Source: Caryophanales bacterium (GTDB taxonomy: Bacteria; Bacillota; Bacilli; Exiguobacteriales; Exiguobacteriaceae). From it: 64,000 nucleotides of DNA. Positions 8,216 through 16,741 of this stretch are shown here, in pieces (position 1 is the stretch's first letter; each line of letters opens with the position of its first letter). The position numbers and the translations under genes are program-made. The DNA is taken from contig CABJAC010000003.1 in NCBI GenBank assembly GCA_902363455.1, forward strand, positions 1 to 64,000, written 5' to 3'. The notes below the pieces were generated by a model. That model searched no databases, was not told the origin of the DNA, and saw only the letters and a list, made by a program, of their open reading frames with translations.

Positions 8216-9118
8216 ATGCCCTATTTCACTTTATTCATGGCGCTCTTTTTTATCTCGACATCTGCAATTTTTGTTAAATGGGCCGAAACCCCGATTGAAG
8301 CCGTTGCTTTTTTCCGGATGCTGTTTTCAACGTTGCTGTTGCTCCCGTTGATCCACTTAAAAGAATTGCTCAGCCTCAGTTCGACAACGATTCGCCATAT
8401 GATTTTGAGCGGCATTCTGTTAGCCGGTCACTTCTGGCTGTGGTTTCTGTCTCTTGATTATACGACAGTTGCCAGCTCGACGCTCTTCGTAACGGCAAGT
8501 CCGATTTTTGTCTTGATCGGAAACGCCGTCTTCTTTAAACAACATCCGTCCAAAAAGGCGCTCTTTTTTGTTGGTGTCGCCCTCCTTGGTGGCGGGCTCG
8601 TCGCTTACGGTGACATCGCGGTCGGTCCGCGTGCCTTAATCGGCGACGGACTGGCGTTGCTGGCAACGATTCTTGTCGCCGGTTACTGGTTGCTCGGTCA
8701 ACATGTCCGGACAAGCGTTTCGACGAATACCTATTCATTTGGTGTGTACGCCGTTTCTTCCGTCGTCCTGTTGCTGTTTTCACTCATCCAATCGGTCAAC
8801 CTCGTCGCTGCGTTTCAAGTCGACTGGCGTATCTATGTTCTACTCGCAGTGTTCCCGACATTGCTCGGTCATAACTTGTTCAATTGGGCCTTGTCCCGTG
8901 TCAGTGCCAGCATCGTCAGCATCACGATTCTCGGTGAAGCCGTCTGGGGAATGATTTTTGGTTACTTCTTGTTCCAGGAATCGTTGACGTGGATCCAGAT
9001 TTCCGGAGCCACACTGTTACTGGTCGGGATTGGTCTGTTTCTCCGACGCAATGAACGTGACATACGGGAACAATTCGCTCAACAAAACGCCGCCACAACG
9101 TCCGAATCCGAACGTTAA
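8216..9118 (+). CDS. EamA/DMT-family transporter, 300 aa
   Basis: Ten-helix drug/metabolite-transporter protein made of two EamA repeats. The first repeat starts MPYFTLFMALFFISTSAIFVKW; the second covers roughly residues 150-290 (TLLGHNLFNWALSRVSASIVS and GATLLLVGIGLFL at its end). The reading frame is open further upstream, but ATG 8216 has GCGGAGG seven bases before it and matches the family N-terminus, so the upstream part (inside topB) is rejected. The substrate is unknown; export of amino acids or related metabolites is common in this family. A basic cytosolic tail (FLRRNERDIRE) ends the protein. Confidence 0.88.
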   Translation: MPYFTLFMALFFISTSAIFVKWAETPIEAVAFFRMLFSTLLLLPLIHLKELLSLSSTTIRHMILSGILLAGHFWLWFLSLDYTTVASSTLFVTASPIFVLIGNAVFFKQHPSKKALFFVGVALLGGGLVAYGDIAVGPRALIGDGLALLATILVAGYWLLGQHVRTSVSTNTYSFGVYAVSSVVLLLFSLIQSVNLVAAFQVDWRIYVLLAVFPTLLGHNLFNWALSRVSASIVSITILGEAVWGMIFGYFLFQESLTWIQISGATLLLVGIGLFLRRNERDIREQFAQQNAATTSESER

Positions 9119-9120
9119 CG

Positions 9121-9167
9121 CCAACTGGATGCCCTTGATTCAAAGGACATCCAGCTGGTGTTTTTTT
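9121..9167 (+). terminator. Terminator between the EamA gene and the convergent MFS gene
   Basis: Stem CCAACTGGATG / CATCCAGCTGG (9121-9131, 9148-9158), then a seven-T run. It ends rightward transcription; the last bases reach the stop of the convergent MFS gene. Confidence 0.85.
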
Positions 9168-10626
9168 AGTTGGTCGGATCTTCCGGACGCACTTTCGGCA
9201 GACGAAACGTCATCAAAAAGGCGAGCACGGCACAGACTAATCCCCCGATGAAGACGAGATGTAATCCGTTTGCCAGCGCCTGTTCAGCTGCCGACTGGAC
9301 TTCCGTTCCGTACCGTCCCGCTGAATCCGACTGGAAAAACGGATCGATTGAATACGCGGACAGCAACGGCGAATCACTGAAGGCTTGAATGATCGAAACG
9401 TTGAACAACGTGCCGAAAATCGCAACACCAAGCGTCTGTCCGGTGGTACTTAAAAAGGAATTGACGGCAGTTGCGGACCCCCGGAGTGACCAGTCGACGG
9501 ATGTCTGAAGCACGACCATGAAAACAGGTTGAGCGAGACCAAAGCCGATTCCGATCAAGGAGACGGCAAGGTAGATGAAGACGTCACTCGACGCCCGGTC
9601 AATGAAGGTCAAGATGATCATGCCGACAACCAGCAACCCCATTCCGGTCATCGTCCGGTAACGCGGCGAAGCAATTCCAATCGTCCGGCCGCCGATGATC
9701 GCAGTAATCGTCCAGAACAACGATAAAGGCATCAGCATGAATCCGGCTTCGGTCGGACTTTTCCCGAGTACGCCCTGTGCAAAAATCGGAATGTAGGCGG
9801 ACATCGAAACGAGGACCCAGGCGGAAAAGAAGACGGCCAGATTAATGACGAGAATGACCGGATGACGAATCACTGCCGGCGGCAACAACGGATCCGCCGC
9901 TTTCTTTTCGACCCGGTAAAACCAAAACAGCAACCCGGCGCTGACACCAAAACTGATCAAGATGACCGGACGTAAAAACGTCTCGGACTCACTGCCCGAC
10001 AATAAGGCATACAGCAACGCACTCATTCCGACAGCAAATAAGACGGCTCCCCGGTAATCAATTTTCCGGGTCGTGGCTTTAACGGTTTCCTTGTAATACA
10101 CGACGATCATGATAAACGAAATCAAGGCAAACGGAACGTTGAGTAAAAAGATGTAGCGCCACGATAACGTTTCGACTAAAAATCCGCCAACGAGTGGTCC
10201 CGCCACACCGGAAATTCCCCAGACCGCACTGAGGACACCTTGGATTTTCCCGCGTTCTTCGTATGTATAAAGATCTCCGATGATGGTCATCGCAATCGGT
10301 AAAACCGCTCCGGCGCCAATGCCTTGGACGGCACGGAAGATGATCAAGGATTCCATCGTCTGAGCAAGTCCGCAGGCTAACGAGGCCAGTGTAAATACAC
10401 CGATTCCGAACAACAAGACACGTTTGCGTCCGTACAGATCGGCCATCTTGCCGTAAATCGGGGTCGAAACCGCCATGAACAGCAGAAACCCTGCAAAAAT
10501 CCAGCTGACGAGTTTGGCCCCGTTCAACTCACTGGCCATGACCGGAGTTGCCGTCGCGACGATTGTTCCCTCAATCGCGGCTAAAAATGTGGCTAATAAT
10601 AAGGCAATCGTGACGTTTTTTCTCAC
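9166..10626 (-). CDS. DHA2-family (14-helix) MFS drug exporter, 486 aa
   Basis: Proton-driven multidrug exporter type. RKNVTIALLLATFLAAIEGTIVATATP is the family N-terminus, with the TM1 motif D(E)GTIVATA-P; motif A is GKMADLYGRKRVLLFG. Motif C-like GISGVAGPLVGGFL follows in the fifth helix, typical for antiporters. The frame stays open up to 10905, but that part has no hydrophobic start and runs into the divergent SDR promoter. GTG at 10626 (SVRKN) fits homologous N-termini; only a weak GCGAG site precedes it, and a TTG nine bases upstream is the alternative. No TetR-like regulator is adjacent. Confidence 0.85.
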   Translation of the reverse strand: MRKNVTIALLLATFLAAIEGTIVATATPVMASELNGAKLVSWIFAGFLLFMAVSTPIYGKMADLYGRKRVLLFGIGVFTLASLACGLAQTMESLIIFRAVQGIGAGAVLPIAMTIIGDLYTYEERGKIQGVLSAVWGISGVAGPLVGGFLVETLSWRYIFLLNVPFALISFIMIVVYYKETVKATTRKIDYRGAVLFAVGMSALLYALLSGSESETFLRPVILISFGVSAGLLFWFYRVEKKAADPLLPPAVIRHPVILVINLAVFFSAWVLVSMSAYIPIFAQGVLGKSPTEAGFMLMPLSLFWTITAIIGGRTIGIASPRYRTMTGMGLLVVGMIILTFIDRASSDVFIYLAVSLIGIGFGLAQPVFMVVLQTSVDWSLRGSATAVNSFLSTTGQTLGVAIFGTLFNVSIIQAFSDSPLLSAYSIDPFFQSDSAGRYGTEVQSAAEQALANGLHLVFIGGLVCAVLAFLMTFRLPKVRPEDPTN

Positions 10627-10783
10627 GCTGTTCAACTCGCTTTCTGTGGATGTTCCACTGTCCTTATCATACCGATGATCGCCCGACTTCCAAAAGGAGA
10701 TGCTTACGGAGCAGGAATCAGGGGAACAATAGGGAATGATAAACAATAGAGATTGATTTACCAACCGAATGGAGGATTTTATT

Positions 10784-11593
10784 ATGTTACGAAAAACTGC
10801 TTTGATCACAGGTGCTTCCGGAGGCATCGGTCTTGATTTAGCCGTCCTCGCAGCACGCGATGGTTTTGATTGTGTTCTGGTCGCCCGCAATGAGAAGAAA
10901 CTCACTGAACTGAAACACGTTCTTGAAAAACGTTATCAAATTAAAGCATATACGTTTGCTGCTGACCTGTCGCAGGCGGACAGCGTCTCCCGTGTCATCG
11001 ATTATCTCGACGAACATGAACTGACAGTTGATCTACTGTTCAACAACGCCGGCTTTGCTACGTCGGGACGTTTTGCGGAAATCGATCCATCAGAAGATAT
11101 CAACTCGATTCACGTCAACGTCGTCGCTCTGACGGATCTGACGAAACGATTGGTTCCGGGTATGATCGACCGTGGATTTGGAAGAATTCTCAATGTCGCT
11201 TCGGTCGCCGCCTTTATGCCGGGTCCGTACATGAGCGTCTATTATGCAACAAAGGCGTACGTCTTGTCGTTCTCAGAAGCGCTGGCGTCAGAACTCGACG
11301 GATCCGGTGTCACGGTCACGTGTCTCTGTCCGGGACCAACGGATACAAACTTCTTTGATCGGGCTAAAATCACGTTACCGTTCAAAAGTATGCCGTCACA
11401 TCTCGTCGCATTCGCCGGCTACCGCGGCACATTAAAAGGAAAACGGGTCGTCGTGCCGGGTGCAAGCAACCGTGCCATGGTGACCGTCGCGAAATTCCTG
11501 CCACGCCGTCTGTTGACGGAAGTGACGGGCCGCATTCAAAATCCGGATCAGCAACAAGAGACGCCGGAAGAAGAATTCAGCTTCTCCAACTGA
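10784..11593 (+). CDS. Short-chain dehydrogenase/reductase, 269 aa
   Basis: Classical SDR. The NAD(P)-binding motif TALITGASGGIG is at residues ~6-17, NNAG follows the fourth strand (LLFNNAGF), the catalytic Ser lies in NVASVAAF, and the catalytic pair is Tyr/Lys in YYATKAY. The C-terminal PGPTDTNFF is the usual SDR motif after the active site. The substrate is unknown. The start ATG 10784 has GGAGG 8 bases upstream; an in-frame ATG at 10769 has no site. Divergent from the MFS exporter gene, with a 157-bp shared promoter region. Confidence 0.9.
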   Translation: MLRKTALITGASGGIGLDLAVLAARDGFDCVLVARNEKKLTELKHVLEKRYQIKAYTFAADLSQADSVSRVIDYLDEHELTVDLLFNNAGFATSGRFAEIDPSEDINSIHVNVVALTDLTKRLVPGMIDRGFGRILNVASVAAFMPGPYMSVYYATKAYVLSFSEALASELDGSGVTVTCLCPGPTDTNFFDRAKITLPFKSMPSHLVAFAGYRGTLKGKRVVVPGASNRAMVTVAKFLPRRLLTEVTGRIQNPDQQQETPEEEFSFSN

Positions 11594-11606
11594 TCAGTCA
11601 GACAAG

Positions 11607-11653
11607 AAAAGACGTTCGTCGCGTCCCTGCTGGGAATCGACGGACGTCTTTTT
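11607..11653. terminator. Bidirectional terminator between convergent genes
   Basis: Stem GACGTTCGTCG / CGACGGACGTC (11611-11621, 11638-11648), T run on the plus side and A run (T on minus) on the other. It serves the SDR gene and the leftward membrane gene. Confidence 0.85.
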
Positions 11654-11656
11654 GGA

Positions 11657-12034
11657 TTAGTGCATCTGATTCGGACGGTGAATATGATCCGTCCACCATT
11701 TTTGAAGCGTTCGCGGCAGTGAGGTATACCGATACACATACCGGAACGTGACCAGCGCCGTCACCATCGTCATATAGCCGGTCGAAAGAATCAATAACCA
11801 GGCAACGATCGATAAAAATAAATCGGTCTCAAAAAATAAATGTCCGATCAGTCCCCCTTCGACTGATGTGATCATCATCGCGGCCGGAAAAATGGCAGCT
11901 GCCAGTAAATAAAAGCCGGCATACCGCCCTCGGACCGTTCGCTTCAGCAATAAGAGACTTCCAAATAACAGACCAAACGCTGCAATAAGTACTAACAACA
12001 ACAGATACGTTATGGATAGCGCTGAACCAATCAT
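11657..12034 (-). CDS. Small four-helix membrane protein, 125 aa
   Basis: Not recognised. It has about four hydrophobic helices: residues ~7-28 (LLLLVLIAAFGLLFGSLLLL), ~38-56, ~68-86 and a fourth around 85-100 (YMTMVTALVTFRYVY), and ends with a charged, His-containing tail (WWTDHIHRPNQMH). The ATG at 12034 has GGAGTGA upstream. It follows the ECF S-component gene by 31 bp on the same strand and may be the last gene of that operon; a role with the transporter is possible but unproven. Confidence 0.65.
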   Translation of the reverse strand: MIGSALSITYLLLLVLIAAFGLLFGSLLLLKRTVRGRYAGFYLLAAAIFPAAMMITSVEGGLIGHLFFETDLFLSIVAWLLILSTGYMTMVTALVTFRYVYRYTSLPRTLQKWWTDHIHRPNQMH

Positions 12035-12065
12035 GATACTTCACTCCAGTCTCGTGGGATTACTT

Positions 12066-12632
12066 CTATTTACCCGATTTCCCGTCAAACGAGTGCAAAA
12101 TCCGTAAAAAAATCGGATGCAGCAGCCAGATGAACACCGCGTTCGACACCCCATGCAACAAATCAAACACACCGCCTGTCAGCAACAAAGTCACAAACGC
12201 TTCACGCGAAAAACCGGTAAAAATCAAAAATCCTAAATTACTGATCCACCCATACAAAAAACCGGCCATTGCGCCATAGACCGATAACAGGACCCGTGAT
12301 TTCATCCCCGGCAATACACAAAAGAGACTGATTGCAGCATAGGCGATGATTTGGAACAAGACAAACGGTCCGCTTCCTAAAAACAGACTGGTCAGCACAA
12401 CGACGAGCATCCCGGCAATAGCCCCGATGATCGGACTGACGCACGCAGCAAGCAACAAGACAAGCGCGGTTGCCGGTTGAACATTCGGGACACCGGCAAA
12501 CAGGAGCCGACCGACAATCGCTGCTGCCGTGACCAAGGCGATGAAACGCAACATCGGTTCTGAAACGGGACGGTATTCAAACCGGAGCACGATCAAACTG
12601 ATCAGAACGACGGCAACGAGAATCAATTCCAT
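12066..12632 (-). CDS. ECF transporter S (substrate-binding) component, 188 aa
   Basis: Integral membrane vitamin-binding subunit type: six hydrophobic segments, with Ala/Gly-rich pore-like stretches (CVSPIIGAIAGMLVVVLTSL) and a GWISNLGFLIF segment, in the size range of ECF S components (~180-200 aa). Context is the main support, since T and A components lie directly upstream in the same operon and its ATG overlaps the ATPase stop by ten bases. The neighbouring DUF4430 lipoprotein suggests a cobalamin-like substrate; this is inference. No riboswitch precedes the operon that would confirm a vitamin. Confidence 0.75.
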   Translation of the reverse strand: MELILVAVVLISLIVLRFEYRPVSEPMLRFIALVTAAAIVGRLLFAGVPNVQPATALVLLLAACVSPIIGAIAGMLVVVLTSLFLGSGPFVLFQIIAYAAISLFCVLPGMKSRVLLSVYGAMAGFLYGWISNLGFLIFTGFSREAFVTLLLTGGVFDLLHGVSNAVFIWLLHPIFLRILHSFDGKSGK

Positions 12633-13588
12633 TCGTGGACCCTGCTTTGCTCGATAAAGGCGGCAGCCGGACCGTCATAGGCGACTTCTCCCTGGACGAG
12701 ATAAATGACACGGGTCGCATGGACGATTACGTCCGGATCATGTGTGGCGATGACGATTAATTTTTGCGGATGCGCAAGCAACGCATCGATGAAGACCGTG
12801 CGGTGTTGATTCGACAAACCGGCCGTCGGTTCATCAAAGTAGTACGCATCTTTTGACCACGATATCCGGGCCAGTACCTGTTGTTTTTGTTCGGCAAAGG
12901 TCAAGTTTTCACCGGCAAGAGCCGGTGCGAGTGCCGGATGAGCCGGGATATACCGCTTGTCTCCTGTCCGTTTTACTTTGCCATACAGCGGCCGGTCGAC
13001 GCCTAACAATAAACGTAGAAGAGTTGATTTCCCGCTTCCGTTCGCTCCAATCAATGCGACCCGTTCTCCGGACCGAAATGAGATCTGACTGACTGCCAAA
13101 GCGTACTTCGCTTGTAACGGGTAACGGTGTTCGACGCGAATCATCTCGTCGATGACTGGACCAATTGATGTCTCTGGAAACGCTGTTCGTTGCACACGAT
13201 GCTGAGGTGTCACCGAGTACGTGACGTGACACGTAAAACGCTGTTCGATTTCAGCTAATAAGGATTGCAGACGTGACTTACGTGTTTGATCCAAAAATAA
13301 AAACGGTTCTGCCAAAAAAATCGACTTTGGCAGTGACGCCAACGTGTAGCCGAGTGAGACAAGTTGTTGTTCACCGGACGACAATTCACTGGTTTCCCGG
13401 TCAAAAAAGGCTTCCAGTCCCAGCAAGGTTGCCAGTTCACCGGCAACAAATAAACTCGTCGTCGACAGTAAATCACGGACACGTCCATGCAACAACCGAT
13501 CGGGTCGGATGACTTCCGTCCCCTCGGATCGTGCCAAACGTTCCAACATCTCAAGCGAGCCGGTTTCGTCGGTAATGATAGTAGGCAT
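12623..13588 (-). CDS. ECF transporter ATPase, fused two-half protein with complementary degenerate sites, 321 aa
   Basis: Energises the ECF transporter. The N-terminal half (~1-140) lacks a Walker A but keeps an ABC signature (LSSGEQQ, ~68) and a Walker B-like strand (SIFLAEPFLFLD). The C-terminal half has Walker A GANGSGKST (~179-187), Walker B YYFDEPTAG (~249) and an H-loop (IATHD), but no LSGGQ; the spot holds FAEQKQQVLARI. In an ABC dimer, Walker A of one half works with the signature of the other, so together they would make exactly one full ATP site. Fused ECF ATPases are usually near 450-550 aa, so this is short. The start is ATG 13588, eight bases after AAGGAGG; a GTG one codon earlier is possible. 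It overlaps ecfT at the start and ecfS at the end. Confidence 0.8.
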   Translation of the reverse strand: MPTIITDETGSLEMLERLARSEGTEVIRPDRLLHGRVRDLLSTTSLFVAGELATLLGLEAFFDRETSELSSGEQQLVSLGYTLASLPKSIFLAEPFLFLDQTRKSRLQSLLAEIEQRFTCHVTYSVTPQHRVQRTAFPETSIGPVIDEMIRVEHRYPLQAKYALAVSQISFRSGERVALIGANGSGKSTLLRLLLGVDRPLYGKVKRTGDKRYIPAHPALAPALAGENLTFAEQKQQVLARISWSKDAYYFDEPTAGLSNQHRTVFIDALLAHPQKLIVIATHDPDVIVHATRVIYLVQGEVAYDGPAAAFIEQSRVHEWN

Positions 13589-14252
13589 CACGCAACCCTC
13601 CTTTTGAGAAAATCAACAGTAATGGTAAAAGAAAAGCGGCTCCGAGTGCGAATGACGTCGTCAATCCATAAAAGGCACCACCAATCAACAAACCTTTCAG
13701 CACATCCCGCTGCGTCAAACGTTGCAGGCGACTGGGCACGGCATCGATCGGCAGCAGATGGTACAGCGCAATTCGTTCCAGCTTGACTTCAAGCGACTGT
13801 TTCGGATGACTCATCTTCACTTCCGGCCATGTTCGAAGCAGCGATGGCACAATCGCCAGGACCATCCCGGTCAGCCGTGTCAGTCGGGGCAGGACCCGAA
13901 AGAGCGGACCCATCTGTTCCAGACGAACGAGCGTAAAGACAAGCTGACTGGACGTGACGAAGACCGCGACGGTCAACCCTGTCATCCAAATTCCGTAAGC
14001 ATCGATCGAGGCTCCCACGAGCAGCGGAGCATACATCAAACCGACATACAGCAGTGGAAGCAAGAGGTAACGAAAGACCGTCCATTCGCGGATCCCAATA
14101 AAGAACAACAGGTGAAAGATCAGAAGAACAATCAGGTGAGTTGTCAGAAAGAACGGGACCGATAACATCGCCACTAAAAAAAGAGCGACATTCAGCGGAT
14201 GAAGTCGCTCCCGTTCTGCCTTACTGAAAATAAGCCATTGCATCTTTTTCAA
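13551..14252 (-). CDS. ECF transporter T (transmembrane coupling) component, 233 aa
   Basis: EcfT-type membrane protein that couples the ATPase to the S subunit. A hydrophobic N-terminal block (helices ~22-115) is followed by a long amphipathic cytosolic part rich in Arg/Pro (residues ~120-195, with LERIALYHLLPIDAVPSRL) and a last helix (~200-218). This matches EcfT architecture, although the two short Ala-Arg-Gly coupling motifs are not clear. TTG at 14252 has GGAG seven bases upstream; ATG at 14243 is the alternative. It overlaps the DUF4430 gene upstream by 32 bases and the ATPase gene downstream. Confidence 0.75.
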   Translation of the reverse strand: MKKMQWLIFSKAERERLHPLNVALFLVAMLSVPFFLTTHLIVLLIFHLLFFIGIREWTVFRYLLLPLLYVGLMYAPLLVGASIDAYGIWMTGLTVAVFVTSSQLVFTLVRLEQMGPLFRVLPRLTRLTGMVLAIVPSLLRTWPEVKMSHPKQSLEVKLERIALYHLLPIDAVPSRLQRLTQRDVLKGLLIGGAFYGLTTSFALGAAFLLPLLLIFSKGGLRDAYYHYRRNRLA

Positions 14253-14634
14253 ACCGCCACTCCAGGCGGTCGCCGTCTTTTAACTCATACGCGGCAGCGC
14301 CGACCTGTCCCGGTTTATCGTTGACACCAAATACCCAGCCACTGCTTGCACCGGCTGATTTTTCCCGGATACCGTCTACGGCAGTGACATAACTCATGTC
14401 GCCTTTACCGGTCTTGACGACCGCTAAATCCGTCTCTTCCAACGCATCCAGTGCGGTTTCCGATTTCGTCAAACACATTTCGTCCTCGAACAAGGTTTTT
14501 TTGTCGGCATGATTGACAACAGATACTTCGACCGATCGGTCACAGGCTTTAGCACTTTCACCATCCGTTGTTTTCGTTTGTTCCGCGCAACCCGCCAATA
14601 CTACGAGACTGCTGATGAGAATCCATTTTTTCAT
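14221..14634 (-). CDS. DUF4430 (transcobalamin C-terminal-like) lipoprotein, 137 aa
   Basis: Secreted lipoprotein: signal MKKWILISSLVVLAGC with lipobox LAGC and lipidated Cys16. The mature part has the DUF4430 pattern: a beta start (VEVSVVNHADKKTLFEDEMCL), then TALDALEET, then the family end SGWVFGVNDKPGQVGAAAYELKDGDRLEWRF. DUF4430 is related to the beta domain of eukaryotic cobalamin carriers. Two cysteines (Cys31 region and Cys56 region) could form a disulfide. It lies directly upstream of ecfT, overlapping it, so it is probably an extracellular ligand capture protein for this ECF system. The cobalamin link is inference. Confidence 0.75.
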   Translation of the reverse strand: MKKWILISSLVVLAGCAEQTKTTDGESAKACDRSVEVSVVNHADKKTLFEDEMCLTKSETALDALEETDLAVVKTGKGDMSYVTAVDGIREKSAGASSGWVFGVNDKPGQVGAAAYELKDGDRLEWRFEKDAMAYFQ

Positions 14635-15527
14635 CGTACGACTCCTTTTCGTCTTGAAGTTTCAAAACTGTAATTGTATAAAAGAATTTTTTTATCTTGT
14701 AACGATTGACCGTCCGATCGGAAATACGTTAATCGAATCGCATTGGCGAGCACGTCTTCTCCCGTGTTGACATAGGGAATCAGTTTACCTTGATCATCCA
14801 CCAGTAAAACGGTCGCATCTTGCAGACTGAACGTTTCATACAGACCGTCGAGATCCATTTCGACATACGGGGTTTTTGATTCATGCAAAATCTGTTTGAT
14901 CGATAACGTCTTTAACATCGTAAAGGACGTCGAGGCATCAATCAGTTTTTGATAATACGACTCCAATGACCGCGTCAATACTTCTTCCCGCGGACGATAG
15001 GTCAACGTCCCCGTCACTTCCTGGTACGAGACCTCATAACGAACGAACCGGGTCGGCGTTTTCGCAATCAGCTCAAATGTCGCATTCCGCAGATTACCGC
15101 CTTGATCAAACAATAATTGACTTTGCTCCAAGCGTAACGAATCATCGCCAATCCGCCGATCGATATGATCCATAAAGATTTCAAACGAATCATCCGTGAT
15201 CGTGACCTGTCCCATCTGTTGGGTTTCTTCGCGAAGGGTGATCGTATCAAACGGACCCAACACTAGCTGCAGCAGGAAAAACAGAAATCCGAACAATGCC
15301 ATGTACCGTTTGTATCTCGAATTTTTCTTAGGGTGTAAGACAATCAAAAATAGAATGATGCCAAGCGGCAGTTGAATGTCATAAACGGGAAAGGACACCG
15401 CCCCTAAGCAGGCGTAAAAGACAAATTTTAAATATAAATACTGTTCTTTTTCGGTTCGCTTCTCTAAAAAGAAGCCAAGGATGATGGCAGCTAACAAAAA
15501 AAGTGACCATTGGATGAGAAAGTCCAT
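14631..15527 (-). CDS. Unknown membrane-anchored protein, 298 aa
   Basis: No family recognised. The first ~95 residues hold about four hydrophobic segments (including ILGFFLEKR, LGIILFLIVLHP and LFGFLFFLLQLVLGPF). The remaining ~200 residues are a soluble, beta-rich domain (TITDDSFEIFMDHIDRRIGD; RYEVSYQEVTGTLTYRP; DATVLLVDDQGKLIPYV). Its stop overlaps the ATG of the DUF4430 lipoprotein gene (ATGA), and it starts six bases after rnz ends, so it belongs to the rnz-DUF4430-ECF operon. The soluble domain is probably extracellular or membrane-associated; a part in substrate capture is only a guess. Confidence 0.65.
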   Translation of the reverse strand: MDFLIQWSLFLLAAIILGFFLEKRTEKEQYLYLKFVFYACLGAVSFPVYDIQLPLGIILFLIVLHPKKNSRYKRYMALFGFLFFLLQLVLGPFDTITLREETQQMGQVTITDDSFEIFMDHIDRRIGDDSLRLEQSQLLFDQGGNLRNATFELIAKTPTRFVRYEVSYQEVTGTLTYRPREEVLTRSLESYYQKLIDASTSFTMLKTLSIKQILHESKTPYVEMDLDGLYETFSLQDATVLLVDDQGKLIPYVNTGEDVLANAIRLTYFRSDGQSLQDKKILLYNYSFETSRRKGVVR

Positions 15528-15533
15528 ATTGTT

Positions 15534-16439
15534 TTATCCCTTCATCACGACAGATTGATGATCCATCATGAGGTATGACTCTGGAAATACTTCTCGCGCC
15601 TCCGTTTCCAAGCGTTGTTCCTGATCGACGTAGCGCGCTGAAATGTGCGTCAACAACAGTTTTTTCGCTTGCGCCTGGACAGCGATTTCAGCCGCTTGCC
15701 TCGCCGTCGAATGTCCGAAACGTCCGGCATGGTCCTGCTCGGAATCGGCAAATGTCGCCTCATGAATCAAAAGATCGACCTGATCGGCCAAGCGGATGCT
15801 GTTGTCACAAGGAACCGTATCGCCTAACACGGCGATCTTGACGCCTGGTTTAGGTGCCCCTAGAAAATCAGCAGATTGATATTCGGTTCCCTCAAAAACA
15901 AACGTCGGTTCCTGCTTGATCTGTCGATACAATGGACCGGAAGGAATACCTAACTGCTTTAATTCATCCACTAATAGGGCACCTTTCTCTTCTTCTCCTT
16001 CAATTCGGTAACCGAAGGCAGGAAAACGATGTTCCAACTCTTCGACGGTGATCCGGAAGCCTTCATGTTGATAGGTTCGGCTTGCCTCAACTTCAATGAT
16101 GTCGAGTGGATACCGCAGATATGTCCCGGTGACGCGTAATGTCGCCTCGAGCCACTCTTTTAATCCTTTTGGTCCATAAATCGTCAACAACGTCGTCCCT
16201 TCAAGTGCAGCCCGGGTGCTGATAAAACCTGGCAGTCCAAAGATATGGTCGCCGTGCAGGTGCGTGATGAAAATCGTACTGACCTTACGCGGTTTGATCG
16301 GACTGTGCAACATCTGATGTTGCGTTGCTTCGCCACAATCAAATAACCAGGTCATCTTCGGATGTAACAGTGCGATGGATGAGACATTCCGTTGTTTGGA
16401 CGGCATTCCCGCGCCTGTTCCTAAAAAATAAAATTCCAT
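15534..16439 (-). CDS. rnz: Ribonuclease Z
   Basis: Metallo-beta-lactamase endonuclease that cuts the 3' trailer from pre-tRNAs. The zinc motif HLHGDHIFGLPG is near residue 62-73. The start MEFYFLGTGAGMPSKQRNVSS is the conserved N-terminus, and a second metal-ligand part LIHEATFAD plus GHSTARQAAEIA and LTHISARY follow in order. The length of 301 aa is standard. It is the first gene of a tight leftward run that continues into an unknown gene, the DUF4430 lipoprotein and the ECF genes. Confidence 0.95.
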   Translation of the reverse strand: MEFYFLGTGAGMPSKQRNVSSIALLHPKMTWLFDCGEATQHQMLHSPIKPRKVSTIFITHLHGDHIFGLPGFISTRAALEGTTLLTIYGPKGLKEWLEATLRVTGTYLRYPLDIIEVEASRTYQHEGFRITVEELEHRFPAFGYRIEGEEEKGALLVDELKQLGIPSGPLYRQIKQEPTFVFEGTEYQSADFLGAPKPGVKIAVLGDTVPCDNSIRLADQVDLLIHEATFADSEQDHAGRFGHSTARQAAEIAVQAQAKKLLLTHISARYVDQEQRLETEAREVFPESYLMMDHQSVVMKG

Positions 16440-16546
16440 CTTTTTCCCCTTTTCGTAAAATTAGCAATTTTTATACACAAAATACACCTTTCTCGAGCGG
16501 AAGCATGATAAACTGTACCCATACTGATTCGAAAGGTGGTTTTTCC

Positions 16547-16726
16547 ATGACCAAAATCGAACGGACTTATGCACGAATCGTACAAAGTGCCCGGATGTTA
16601 AACGAGAACTATCGGCAACAGTATGGGAAATCGATCAAAATTCAAGACATTGCAACAACCTTACTATGTACGGAAGAACTTGTTCTTGAGTCAATGGAAT
16701 ATTTCGAACGTCCACAATTAACTTAA
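16547..16726 (+). CDS. Small sigma-70 region-3-like protein, 59 aa
   Basis: Small soluble helical protein. The middle (IKIQDIATTLLCTEELVLESMEYF) resembles the region 3 helix-turn-helix of sigma-70 family factors (IA..L....EEVLEAMEY), but the promoter-contacting regions 2 and 4 are absent. ATG 16547 has AAAGGTGG seven bases upstream. The frame is open further left but that part lies inside rnz antisense. It is a stand-alone gene ended by a strong hairpin. It could bind core polymerase or a regulator; function unknown. Confidence 0.65.
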   Translation: MTKIERTYARIVQSARMLNENYRQQYGKSIKIQDIATTLLCTEELVLESMEYFERPQLT

Positions 16727-16741
16727 TCGTACAACGACAAA

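Noticed and set aside
10627..10905. N-terminal extension of the DHA2 exporter to 10905
   Set aside because: It would run through the divergent promoter and into the SDR gene; the family N-terminus begins near the GTG at 10626.
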